Below are positions 1 to 5,915 of a stretch of DNA of 6,815 nt, piece after piece. Made by a program: the position numbers and the translations under genes. The stretch's first letter is position 1; each line of letters starts with the position of its first letter. This DNA is from Erythrobacter sp. UBA3075. Its GTDB lineage: Bacteria; Pseudomonadota; Alphaproteobacteria; Sphingomonadales; Sphingomonadaceae. Under the pieces are notes generated by a model that saw only the letters and a list, made by a program, of their open reading frames with translations, made no database searches and was not told where the DNA came from. Where the stretch lies: NCBI GenBank assembly GCA_002367375.1, contig DFBR01000077.1, positions 6,189 through 13,003 of the forward strand. Direction: 5' to 3'.

Positions 1-341
1 GCATCCAGATGCGGCTTGGCGGCGGAGTGGCTCTGGAAGAAGCCGGTGCATTCGAGCACGATGTCGACGCCCATCTCGGCGTGCGGCAAATTGCCGGGAT
101 CACGCTCACTGGTCACGGCAATGCGCTTGCCATTCACCACCAGATCACTGCCATCGACGTCCACAGTGCCGGGGAAGCGGCCATGCGTGCTGTCGAAACC
201 GAACAGCAGTGCATTGGCATTGGTATCGGCCAGATCGTTGATCGCCACCAGTTCCAGATCGTGATCGTCACGCTCCAGAATTGCGCGCGCCACGAGACGC
301 CCGATGCGTCCGAAACCATTGATCGAAACCTTAATCGCCAT
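1..341 (-). CDS. gap: Type I glyceraldehyde-3-phosphate dehydrogenase, N-terminal part (cut by window edge)
   Basis: This is the first 113 codons of cytosolic GAPDH, which oxidises and phosphorylates glyceraldehyde 3-phosphate to 1,3-bisphosphoglycerate with NAD(P). The start of the NAD-binding Rossmann fold is clear: INGFGRIGR at residues 7-15, AINDLAD at 33-39, DSTHGRF at 50-56 and LECTGFF at 96-102. The catalytic Cys/His region lies beyond the left edge. The ATG at 339-341 is preceded by AGGAG with an 8-nt spacer, so the start is well supported. The gene begins 15 nt after the tkt stop on the same strand, which points to one tkt-gap transcript; pgk often follows gap in this group, but it is not in view. 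The frame is intact. The asparagine-aspartate pair after the second strand suggests NAD preference (inference). Confidence 0.96.
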   Translation of the reverse strand, partial: MAIKVSINGFGRIGRLVARAILERDDHDLELVAINDLADTNANALLFGFDSTHGRFPGTVDVDGSDLVVNGKRIAVTSERDPGNLPHAEMGVDIVLECTGFFQSHSAAKPHLD

Positions 342-356
342 GAGAGAAACTCCTGC

Positions 357-2339
357 TTATCCGTTGATACGGTTGATAATTTTGGGAACGATAGCGTCCG
401 CCGTAAGGCCAAACTTCTCGAACAAATCGCTCGCCGGAGCCGAAGCGCCAAAGCGGTCTATTCCGAATTGCAAGCCATCGGTTCCCGTATAGCGTTCCCA
501 GCCATAGGTCGTCCCCGCTTCGATGGATACCTTGCATATTTCTGCGGGAAGAATCTCAGCACGATATGCGTCATCCTGCGCATCAAACAACTCGGTGCAG
601 ACCATCGAAACGACATCGGCGCCGACGCCAGCTTTCTCCAATTGCTCGGCGCATTCGAGCGCGAGCGAGACTTCCGAACCGGTTGCCACCAGCACCACGC
701 CGCGCTTGTTGCCCGCGCGTTTCAGACGGTAAGCGCCCTTGCTGCACATATCGACTTCATCGGGAGCATTGCGCACTTGCGGCAGACCCTGACGGCTGAG
801 CGCGATGACGCTCGGACGGTCGGTCTGTTCCAGCGCGATCTGCCAGCACTCCGCCGTTTCCACCCGGTCTGCCGGACGCATAACCAGAACATTGGGCATG
901 GCGCGCAGGCTTTGCAGGTGCTCGATCGGCTGGTGCGTCGGGCCATCTTCGCCAAGACCGATGGAATCATGCGTCATCACGTAAATGACCCGGCACTGTT
1001 GCAGCGCCGAGAGGCGGATCGCGCCGCGTGCATAATCGGTGAATATCAGGAAGGTACCGCCATAGGGGATGATGCCGCCATGCAGCGCCATGCCGTTCAT
1101 GGCGGCCGCCATGCCAAATTCACGGATGCCGTAATAGACATAGCGCCCGCCGTAATTGTCCGGGGTCATCGGCTCGGTCGCGGCGGTCTTGGTATTGTTG
1201 GAGCCGGTGAGGTCGGCGCTACCGCCAACCATTTCGGGCAGCAGCGGTGTCAGCACGTCGAGCGCCATCTCGCTTGCCTTGCGGGTGGCGACCTTCTGCG
1301 GCTCTTCCAGCCATTTTGCGAAGGCCTTGTCCGCTTTGTCACCCTCGGTCAGCTCACCAACCATGCGCCGGGTAAATTCAGCCTTGTCCGGTGATGCGTC
1401 CAGACGCTTAGCCCAATCGCTATGCGCTTCCTTGCTGCGCTCGCCCGTCGCCCGCCATGCCGCCAGAATGTCGTCCGGAATGACAAAGGGATCGTGCGCC
1501 CAGCCCAATTCCTTGCGTGCGGCGGCAATCTCGTCTTCGCCCAGCGGTGCGCCGTGTATCCCGCTTGTGCCGCCCTTATTGGGCGCACCCTTGCCGATCA
1601 CCGTGGAGCACTGGACCAGCGAAGGCTTGCCAGTTTCGGCCACAGCTTCGTCAATTGCGCGGCGGATATCGGCGGGATCATGCCCGTCGCACTTGGTCAC
1701 GTGCCAGCCTGTCGCGACGTAGCGCGCGGGAATATCCTCAGAGGAGGACAGGCCAACCTCGCCATCAATGGTGATGTTATTGTCGTCCCACAGCACGATC
1801 AGGCGATCCAGTTGGTGATGCCCGGCAAGGCCGATTGCCTCATGATTGATGCCTTCCATCAGGCAGCCATCGCCTGCGATCACCCAGGTGCGGTGATCGA
1901 CCAACTCGTCTCCAAAACCGGCGTTGAGGTGCCGCTCTGCCATGGCCATGCCGACACCCATCGCCAGTCCCTGCCCTAGCGGACCGGTTGTTGCCTCCAC
2001 ACCGTCGAGCAGGAAGTTCTCCGGGTGCCCGGCGCAGGGGCTGCCGATCTGGCGGAAGTTTTTGATGTCCTCCAGCGTGGGCGCCTCATAGCCCGAGAGA
2101 TAGAGCAGCGAATAGATCAGCATCGAGCCATGACCCGCGCTCAGCACGAAGCGGTCGCGATCGGCCCAATCGGGTGCGGCAGGGTCGAACTTGAGATAGT
2201 CCGACCACAGTACCGTTGCCACATCGGCCATGCCCATCGGCATTCCGGGGTGGCCCGAATTGGCCGCCTGCACCGCATCCATCGACAGCGCGCGGATGAC
2301 ATTGGCCATATCGGAGAAAGGGATCTGCTTGTCGCTCAT
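357..2339 (-). CDS. tkt: Transketolase
   Basis: This 660-residue thiamine-diphosphate enzyme transfers two-carbon ketol units between sugar phosphates in the pentose phosphate pathway. Landmarks match the classical family: SGHPG with His30, AGHGS with His70, GPLGQG at 119-124, the ThDP/Mg motif GDGCLMEG beginning at residue 156 with metal ligands Asp157, Asn187 and Ile189, IHG with His262, the catalytic GIREFGM with Glu407, and GEDGPTHQP with His469. Length is normal for the family (about 650-680). The frame stays open upstream to about 2561, but ATG 2337-2339 is chosen because GGAG sits 7 nt before it and the MSDKQ start gives the expected N-terminus. The extra 70 or so residues would run over the intergenic region and the divergent gene. 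It is the first gene of a probable tkt-gap operon, divergent from the zauP-zapA genes. Confidence 0.97.
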   Translation of the reverse strand: MSDKQIPFSDMANVIRALSMDAVQAANSGHPGMPMGMADVATVLWSDYLKFDPAAPDWADRDRFVLSAGHGSMLIYSLLYLSGYEAPTLEDIKNFRQIGSPCAGHPENFLLDGVEATTGPLGQGLAMGVGMAMAERHLNAGFGDELVDHRTWVIAGDGCLMEGINHEAIGLAGHHQLDRLIVLWDDNNITIDGEVGLSSSEDIPARYVATGWHVTKCDGHDPADIRRAIDEAVAETGKPSLVQCSTVIGKGAPNKGGTSGIHGAPLGEDEIAAARKELGWAHDPFVIPDDILAAWRATGERSKEAHSDWAKRLDASPDKAEFTRRMVGELTEGDKADKAFAKWLEEPQKVATRKASEMALDVLTPLLPEMVGGSADLTGSNNTKTAATEPMTPDNYGGRYVYYGIREFGMAAAMNGMALHGGIIPYGGTFLIFTDYARGAIRLSALQQCRVIYVMTHDSIGLGEDGPTHQPIEHLQSLRAMPNVLVMRPADRVETAECWQIALEQTDRPSVIALSRQGLPQVRNAPDEVDMCSKGAYRLKRAGNKRGVVLVATGSEVSLALECAEQLEKAGVGADVVSMVCTELFDAQDDAYRAEILPAEICKVSIEAGTTYGWERYTGTDGLQFGIDRFGASAPASDLFEKFGLTADAIVPKIINRING

Positions 2340-2401
2340 TACATGCTCCATGCGCGGCCCTGCATGGGCGGCGATTCGGTTCGGGGTTGTGTGATGGTGG
2401 C

Positions 2402-2415
2402 TGACCGCGAGGTCA
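2402..2415. repeat. Inverted repeat TGACC-N4-GGTCA, candidate operator for tkt
   Basis: The two perfect 5-bp arms (2402-2406 and 2411-2415) are separated by GCGA, giving a 14-bp hyphenated palindrome about 63 bp upstream of the tkt start. One arm overlaps TTGACC, the best -35 candidate for tkt on the minus strand, which is a typical place for a repressor site. That it binds a regulator is inference. Arms this short can also arise by chance in GC-rich DNA. Confidence 0.3.
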
Positions 2416-2507
2416 AGCAAGACACCCCCGCAAGCGGCGCACAGCTGGCCGCAAAGCCGAGGATTATTCACAGCTTTCGCGGCCAAGGCTTTGCTGCCGC
2501 GTGAAAC

Positions 2508-2525
2508 TTGGCTAATCCTTGCCAA
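2508..2525. repeat. Inverted repeat TTGGC-N8-GCCAA at the zauP-like start
   Basis: Perfect 5-bp arms at 2508-2512 and 2521-2525 are separated by eight AT-richer bases, and the palindrome ends directly before the ATG at 2526. It covers the candidate -10 (GCTAAT, 2511-2516). It could be an operator for the cell-division pair, or a weak hairpin if transcription starts upstream. Function is unproven. Confidence 0.35.
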
Positions 2526-2738
2526 ATGGACAGTGATCGCACTGCGGACCGGGTTGCCCAAGCAATCGCCCGGATCGAAGCGGCAGCCGGGCGCATCGCG
2601 TCCGCCGCAGACGCTCGTAATGCCTCCTCAGCTGGCAATGATCCCGAACTCGAAGCCCGCTACGCCGCGCTCCAGCGCGAAGCCGGAGAGGTCTTGCAGC
2701 AAATCGACCAATTGATCGGGACGCTGGGATCGCCATGA
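2526..2738 (+). CDS. zauP: Small coiled-coil protein upstream of zapA, ZauP-like
   Basis: The gene encodes a 70-residue, Ala-, Arg- and Glu-rich protein with two heptad-like helical stretches, roughly residues 6-30 and 42-67, and no membrane segment or signal peptide. It ends in an ATGA overlap with zapA, which indicates tight co-expression. In Caulobacter the coiled-coil partner of ZapA, ZauP, is encoded immediately upstream of zapA and helps focus the Z-ring at mid-cell. Position, size and coiled-coil character fit that protein, but the sequence is too short and low in complexity for me to prove orthology by eye. The ATG at 2526 is preferred over TTG at 2508, which would add six residues. 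Neither has a convincing Shine-Dalgarno sequence, and a possible -10 only nine bases upstream raises the chance of a leaderless message. Confidence 0.7.
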   Translation: MDSDRTADRVAQAIARIEAAAGRIASAADARNASSAGNDPELEARYAALQREAGEVLQQIDQLIGTLGSP

Positions 2739-3046
2739 GTAACGTCACCCTCGATATCGCTGGCCGCCGCTACACTATCGCCTGCGCCGAAGGTGAAGAG
2801 GCGCATATCGAAATGCTGGGCGCTTCGATCCATGACAAGCTGACGCAGCTCGACAATCTCCACGGACAATCGCCCGAACGTGTCCTGCTTTATGGCGCGC
2901 TGTTGCTGGCAGACGAATTGCACGAGACGAAGGGCAACGGCCCTGCCGCGCCTGCCCCTGCTGTGAGCGGTGAACAGGCCCGCGTGCTGGAAGATTTGGC
3001 CGACAATTTGGAAGCCATCGCCGCGCAGCTTGAGAATGCTGCTTGA
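2735..3046 (+). CDS. zapA: Cell division protein ZapA
   Basis: This 103-residue cytoplasmic protein binds FtsZ and promotes bundling of protofilaments in the division ring. The N-terminal ZapA globular domain is recognisable: VTLDIAGRRYTIAC at residues 4-17, then the GEEAHIEML segment at 20-28, and SPERVLLYGALLLADEL at 46-62, which matches the conserved helix of the family. An Ala/Pro linker (about 68-78) precedes a C-terminal helix at 80-102 that fits the coiled coil used for dimer and tetramer assembly. The start codon overlaps the upstream stop (ATGA), so translation is probably coupled; its own ribosome site (TGGGA) is weak. It is followed within bases by the 6S RNA promoter, the zapA-ssrS-ygfA order known from many Proteobacteria. 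Confidence 0.93.
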   Translation: MSNVTLDIAGRRYTIACAEGEEAHIEMLGASIHDKLTQLDNLHGQSPERVLLYGALLLADELHETKGNGPAAPAPAVSGEQARVLEDLADNLEAIAAQLENAA

Positions 3047-3071
3047 GACTGTCCACGCTCGCGCCTAAATA
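3043..3071 (+). promoter_or_regulatory. Promoter of 6S RNA (TTGAGA - 17 bp - TAAATA)
   Basis: A -35 box TTGAGA (3043-3048, overlapping the zapA stop codon) and a -10 box TAAATA (3066-3071) are separated by exactly 17 bp. Transcription would begin near 3077-3080, right where the 6S closing stem starts. This agreement between promoter and RNA structure supports both calls. Confidence 0.75.
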
Positions 3072-3079
3072 GAGCGTGG
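3053..3079. repeat. 8-bp inverted repeat flanking the 6S RNA -10 box
   Basis: CCACGCTC (3053-3060) and GAGCGTGG (3072-3079) are perfect complements separated by 11 bases that contain the TAAATA box. As DNA this is a 27-bp hyphenated palindrome centred on the -10. As RNA it can form only in transcripts reading through from zauP-zapA, beginning 6 nt after the zapA stop. Its right arm shares bases 3076-3079 with the 5' strand of the 6S closing stem. No U-tract follows, so it is not a standard intrinsic terminator. Confidence 0.6.
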
Positions 3080-3250
3080 CGGGGCTGCAGGGCACGAGCT
3101 GTTCGAATATCCCTGAGGCTATAAGCTATCCAAGGGAGCTGTCCCTGCCCGGTCTACCAGTTCGGCTGTGGGATCGGTGCATATGGCGCCCACCTGACGT
3201 TTTCGCGTCAGAGGATTTCTATGGAAAACGACCCATCGTGGTCCCGCCAC
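3078..3250 (+). ncRNA. ssrS: 6S RNA (RNA polymerase-binding regulatory RNA)
   Basis: 6S RNA mimics an open promoter, binds sigma70-RNA polymerase and represses many promoters in stationary phase. A 9-bp closing stem pairs 3076-3084 with 3242-3250 (one G-U pair), and a second stem joins CACGA near 3093-3097 with TCGTG at 3236-3240. Between them come the CCCTGAGGC and AAGGGAGCTGTCCCTGCC elements and a hairpin GTGGG...CCCAC enclosing GGTGC/GCGCC. On the 3' side of the central bubble is a CTGACG/CGTCAG hairpin (3194-3211) followed by AGGATTTC. Location between zapA and the 5-formyl-THF cyclo-ligase gene is the classic one. The ends are estimates: the 5' end from the promoter, the 3' end from the stem. 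No terminator follows, so the 3' end is probably made by processing. Confidence 0.88.
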
Positions 3251-3276
3251 TTCCATCATCATCTTCAGAGGGCAGC

Positions 3277-3861
3277 GTGACAGACATCACCGACCAAAAA
3301 GCCGCGCTCCGCAAGCAAATGCTTAAAGCACGGCGCGAACATGTGGCGAGCCTGCCCGGTTCCGTCAGCGCATTGCTGTTCCGCCGACCGCCCGCCCCCG
3401 TAATGGAGATGATCCCGGGCGACGCGATCATCGGTCTGTACCGTGCGAGCGAAGCAGAGGCCCCCGCGGCAGGATATGCACGCTTCTTTTTGGAAGCAGG
3501 CCACAGCGTCGCTCTGCCCCGGATTGCGCCGGGCAGCCGCATGATGACATTTCGCACGCACACCGATCCCTTCGACGAAAGCGACCTCGAAGAAGGACCG
3601 CATGGCATCATGCAGCCTGCCGCCGATGCGGCGGAAGTTGAACCGGGTGTGCTTTTCGTCCCGCTTGTAGGATTTGCGCAAAGCGGTCATCGGATTGGCC
3701 AAGGCGGTGGTTATTATGATCGCTACCTCGCCGCCAATCCCGATGCCACAGCTCTCGGACTGGCGTGGGATGTGCAGGAAGTGGATGAATTGCCGATAGA
3801 GGAACACGATATGCCACTGGCCGCCATTATCACTCCAACCCGGATTTACGGACCTTTCTGA
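3277..3861 (+). CDS. fau: 5-formyltetrahydrofolate cyclo-ligase (5,10-methenyl-THF synthetase)
   Basis: The 194-residue cytosolic enzyme (also called ygfA) uses ATP to convert 5-formyl-THF to 5,10-methenyl-THF, returning this storage folate to one-carbon metabolism. The family signature is plain: FVPLVGF at 127-133, then the nucleotide/Mg loop HRIGQGGGYYDRYL at 138-151, and ELPIEEHDMPLAAIITPTRI at 171-190. The N-terminal basic helix (KAALRKQMLKARR) is also typical. Length is normal (about 180-200). The start is GTG at 3277, preceded by AGAGGG with a short 4-nt gap. The same frame is open back to 3076, but that stretch is 6S RNA and would not encode family sequence. The gene begins 26 nt after the 6S closing stem without a terminator between, so it is probably co-transcribed with 6S RNA, as in other Proteobacteria. 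Confidence 0.93.
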   Translation: MTDITDQKAALRKQMLKARREHVASLPGSVSALLFRRPPAPVMEMIPGDAIIGLYRASEAEAPAAGYARFFLEAGHSVALPRIAPGSRMMTFRTHTDPFDESDLEEGPHGIMQPAADAAEVEPGVLFVPLVGFAQSGHRIGQGGGYYDRYLAANPDATALGLAWDVQEVDELPIEEHDMPLAAIITPTRIYGPF

Positions 3862-4076
3862 TGCGTACCGAACCTACCTTGCGAATTCCCCTCGGCATCC
3901 TTGGCCTGTGCGCTGCGCTGACCGCTTATGCGCTGGTCATCGCGCGCTATGTACCGGAACTGATCGGCGGATGGCATGGTGCAGCGCAGGGAATCGTATA
4001 TCTGATCCTCGGCCTGATCTGGCTGCTGCCGCTGCGCCGCTTTCTGATCTGGATGGAGACGGGGAAATGGGGTTAG
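3861..4076 (+). CDS. Small inner-membrane protein, DUF2842 family
   Basis: This 71-residue protein has two hydrophobic helices, about residues 9-31 and 41-58, then the conserved cytoplasmic-looking tail [14 protein letters not shown] at 57-70. That tail and the two-helix layout match the alphaproteobacterial family DUF2842, whose function is unknown. The ATG overlaps the fau stop by one base (TGATG), so it is probably translated by re-initiation from the same mRNA. Its TAG stop (4074-4076) overlaps the stop of the convergent thioesterase gene. No catalytic motif is visible, and the link to folate metabolism rests only on position. Confidence 0.85.
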   Translation: MRTEPTLRIPLGILGLCAALTAYALVIARYVPELIGGWHGAAQGIVYLILGLIWLLPLRRFLIWMETGKWG

Positions 4077-4504
4077 GCCAGCGCGCCGAGTCCTGCTCGC
4101 CAATCATCGGGTAGTGGCACAGGGCGGCGCGTCACGCGGTCGACATAGACGTGGATAAAATGCCCCTCTGCCGCCGCTTCCTCTGCGCCCTCGGCGAAAA
4201 TCCCGACCTCATACCGCACGCTAGATGTGCCCAGCTTCGCTACCCGCACACCTGCCTCCACGGTCTGGGGAAAGGATAGCGGCGCAAAATAGCGGCACGA
4301 TGTTTCCACCACCAGGCCGATCATCGCGCTATTGTCCATATCGAGCAGGCCGCGCTCAATCAGTTCGGCGTTCACGGCAGTGTCGAACCATGAATAATAG
4401 ACGACATTATTGACGTGGCCGTAGACATCATTGTCCGCCCAACGCGTGGGGATGGGGCGAAAGGCGCGGTACGCACTGCGCGGTCGCGGTGCTTCACGGC
4501 TCAT
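4073..4504 (-). CDS. Acyl-CoA thioesterase, 4HBT/YbgC-type hotdog fold
   Basis: This 143-residue single hotdog-domain protein is expected to hydrolyse an acyl- or aroyl-CoA thioester. The family signature lies at 21-33, [13 protein letters not shown]. Asp26 corresponds to the catalytic aspartate of 4-hydroxybenzoyl-CoA thioesterase, and the HVNN segment, YYSWFDTA and the later [18 protein letters not shown] strand are typical. Length is normal (about 130-150). The ATG at 4502-4504 is chosen for its fit to the family and a GAGAAG-like site 6 nt upstream; the frame is open a little further, into the dehydrogenase gene. It starts 10 nt after the upstream dehydrogenase stop, so the two are probably one transcript. 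The substrate cannot be told from sequence; 4-hydroxybenzoyl-CoA specificity should not be assumed. Confidence 0.9.
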   Translation of the reverse strand: MSREAPRPRSAYRAFRPIPTRWADNDVYGHVNNVVYYSWFDTAVNAELIERGLLDMDNSAMIGLVVETSCRYFAPLSFPQTVEAGVRVAKLGTSSVRYEVGIFAEGAEEAAAEGHFIHVYVDRVTRRPVPLPDDWRAGLGALA

Positions 4505-4514
4505 GGCGTGCTTC

Positions 4515-5657
4515 TCATAGAGCAGCCTCATACATGCGCCGGGCATCATCGCGGGTAATGGGAAGCGGATTGTTGATAAGCAGACGTTCCTGCTTCATCG
4601 CCTCATCCGCCAGCAGATCGAGCGAGTCCGCGCCCACGCCTACATCACCAAGACGCGGACTGAGGCCGATTTGCGCGGTAATCGCACGCAGCGCCTCGAC
4701 AAAACCCTGCGCCTGCGCCTGCGAACCCTGCCCCGCCAACGACGGGTCAATCTCGACGGCCAGTTCAGCATACATATCGCGCGCGGCGGGCATGTTGTGC
4801 GTGAGAACATGCGGCAGCATCAGGGCGTTGGAGAGGCCGTGCGGCACGTGAAAATGCCCCCCCAGCGGATAGGCCAGCGCATGAACACCTGCACATGGGG
4901 CATTGGCGAAAGCCACGCCCGCCAGATAGGAGCCGCGCAGCATGGCATCGCGCGCGGCGAGGTTGTCCGGCTCATCGCAAGCGGTGAGCAGATTGCCAGA
5001 AAGCAAGCGCAGTGCCTCTTTCGCCAGCACATCGGATATGGGGTTCTTGAGCCGCTTGGTGGTGAATGCCTCGATCGCATGGACCATCGCGTCGATCCCT
5101 GTCGCGGCGGTGACATGGCGCGGCAGACCGCTGGTCAGGCTGGCATCGAGCACGGCATGGTCGGCATAAAGTGCGGGCGCGACGATGCCCTTCTTGCTCG
5201 TCTCTCCCACAGTCAGAATGCTGATCGGTGTCGCTTCGGAACCTGTTCCGGCGGTGGTCGGGACCAGCACCAGCGGCAGGCCCTCCCCTTGCGCCACATC
5301 GACACCGTAGATCGCGGCAATCTCCTCGCTGGTGCCGAGCAGATAGGCCGCCGCCTTGGCGACATCCATCGGACTGCCGCCGCCAAAGCCGATAACGCTG
5401 GTCGCGCCGATCTCCCGCCCAAGCGCAATGGCTTCAAGAACGCTTTCCTCGGTCGGGTCCTCGCGCACATTGTCGAAGATGGCGACTTCGCGATCCTCCA
5501 GCCCTTCCAGCGCCGCATCGGTCAGACCGAGCGCGTGCAAATTGACATCGGTCACGAACAGCACCGGGCCATCAGGCAGCAGGCGCGCCAATTCACCGCT
5601 AGACCCAATGCCAGAAGTGACGCGCGGGCCGGGATGGAAGTTGAAAGTCTCGCTCAT
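4515..5657 (-). CDS. Iron-containing (group III) alcohol dehydrogenase
   Basis: This 380-residue protein of the Fe-ADH superfamily oxidises an alcohol or reduces an aldehyde with NAD(P). The cofactor region shows [15 protein letters not shown] at 90-104 and [13 protein letters not shown] at 132-144. The four metal ligands expected from E. coli FucO are all present: Asp189 and His193 in [13 protein letters not shown], His259 in [18 protein letters not shown], and His273 in the same block. Length is normal for the single-domain enzymes. The ATG at 5655-5657 begins MSETFNFHP, which fits the family; a TTG 12 codons upstream is open but gives unlikely sequence. No clear ribosome site precedes the ATG. 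A candidate promoter lies just after the tRNA-Asp gene. It probably shares an mRNA with the downstream thioesterase. Substrate unknown. Confidence 0.93.
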   Translation of the reverse strand: MSETFNFHPGPRVTSGIGSSGELARLLPDGPVLFVTDVNLHALGLTDAALEGLEDREVAIFDNVREDPTEESVLEAIALGREIGATSVIGFGGGSPMDVAKAAAYLLGTSEEIAAIYGVDVAQGEGLPLVLVPTTAGTGSEATPISILTVGETSKKGIVAPALYADHAVLDASLTSGLPRHVTAATGIDAMVHAIEAFTTKRLKNPISDVLAKEALRLLSGNLLTACDEPDNLAARDAMLRGSYLAGVAFANAPCAGVHALAYPLGGHFHVPHGLSNALMLPHVLTHNMPAARDMYAELAVEIDPSLAGQGSQAQAQGFVEALRAITAQIGLSPRLGDVGVGADSLDLLADEAMKQERLLINNPLPITRDDARRMYEAAL

Positions 5658-5700
5658 GCCGCAAGCTGTGCCGAAGCGCAGCGCGCTCCGCAAGCCAGCA

Positions 5701-5728
5701 TCATTAGCAAAGAGGAAAAATGTCCCAA
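5701..5728 (-). promoter_or_regulatory. Candidate promoter for the alcohol dehydrogenase gene
   Basis: On the minus strand TTGGGA (complement of 5723-5728) and TAATGA (complement of 5701-5706) are 16 bp apart. Transcription would start near 5694 and leave a leader of about 37 nt before the ATG at 5657. The -35 begins one base after the last base of the tRNA, so the gene need not depend on tRNA read-through. The T-rich stretch between the boxes (ATTTTTCCTCTTT) might also help end tRNA transcription. Confidence 0.4.
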
Positions 5729-5729
5729 G

Positions 5730-5806
5730 TGGCGCGAGTGACGGGACTCGAACCCGCGACCCTCGGCGTGACAGGCCGATACTCTAACCAACTGAGCTAC
5801 ACCCGC
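5730..5806 (-). tRNA. tRNA-Asp (anticodon GTC)
   Basis: A full 77-nt cloverleaf reads on the minus strand. The 7-bp acceptor stem GCGGGTG/CACTCGC includes one G-U pair. The D arm contains AGTTGGTTA, the anticodon stem TCGGC/GCCGA carries loop CTGTCAC with anticodon GTC (complement of 5770-5772), the variable loop is normal, and the T arm has TTCGAGT. The discriminator G and 3' CCA are encoded. GTC reads both aspartate codons after queuosine modification. There is no integrase or partial tRNA copy nearby, so it is not acting as a visible attachment site. Confidence 0.97.
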
Positions 5807-5843
5807 GCATTTAAGCGGCTCTAGCGCCTCCTTGGGAGCAGCG

Positions 5844-5872
5844 CATCTAGTGGAGGGCAGATAGGCTGTCAA
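5844..5872 (-). promoter_or_regulatory. Promoter of tRNA-Asp (TTGACA - 17 bp - TAGATG)
   Basis: On the minus strand a consensus -35 TTGACA (complement of 5867-5872) is followed after 17 bp by TAGATG (complement of 5844-5849), a weaker -10. Transcription would begin about 30 nt upstream of the mature tRNA, a normal leader for RNase P removal. It sits in the gap after the E2 gene stop. Confidence 0.6.
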
Positions 5873-5915
5873 CACACTGCGCGCGGCTTTTTGAACTGTT
5901 TTTGCGTAGGCCGGA

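Larger units (their letters stand above)
2340..2525. promoter_or_regulatory. Divergent intergenic region between tkt and the zauP-like gene
   Basis: This 186-bp spacer must hold the promoters for tkt (minus) and for the zauP-zapA pair (plus). For tkt, a TTGACC box (complement of 2411-2416) is the best -35 candidate, but the hexamer 17 bp downstream (CACACA) is a poor -10. A small GCCC-N5-GGGC hairpin (2357-2369) would lie in the tkt leader just upstream of its ribosome site. For the plus strand, GCTAAT at 2511-2516 could be a -10. A 6-bp inverted repeat, CGCGGC/GCCGCG, lies at 2478-2483 and 2496-2501. No protein-coding gene is convincing here. Confidence 0.5.

Noticed and set aside
9..1394. 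Long plus-strand open frame of 461 codons opposite gap and tkt
   Set aside because: It lies wholly antisense to two strongly conserved enzyme genes and has no recognisable family or ribosome site. Long antisense frames are expected in GC-rich coding DNA.
2373..2377. GATTC (CcrM-type GANTC) site in the tkt-zauP spacer as a cell-cycle signal
   Set aside because: It is a single five-base match. Such sites occur often by chance and others lie inside coding sequence (for example in the E2 gene), so no methylation control can be claimed.
2025..2504. Plus-strand open frame of 159 codons running through the tkt start into the intergenic region
   Set aside because: Most of it is antisense to tkt, it has no recognisable domain, and the real plus-strand genes begin at 2526.
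2340..2561. N-terminal extension of transketolase by about 74 residues
   Set aside because: The frame happens to be open, but the extension crosses the divergent intergenic region and the start of the opposite gene. The ATG at 2339 has a good ribosome site and gives the usual N-terminus.
3076..3276. Upstream extension of the cyclo-ligase frame
   Set aside because: These bases form the 6S RNA with clear paired stems, and the protein family starts near the GTG at 3277.
4705..4732. Tandem CCTGCG units inside the alcohol dehydrogenase gene
   Set aside because: Three 6-bp units encode an in-frame Gln/Ala stretch in a variable surface region; this looks like ordinary low-complexity coding sequence.
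4671..5741. Plus-strand open frame of 356 codons opposite the alcohol dehydrogenase gene
   Set aside because: It is the mirror of a gene with all metal ligands and cofactor motifs intact. The antisense product is Arg/His/Gln-rich with no domain, and it runs into the tRNA gene.
5658..5915. tRNA-Asp as a mobile-element attachment site
   Set aside because: There is no integrase, no repeated tRNA 3' fragment and no foreign-looking gene on either side in view.
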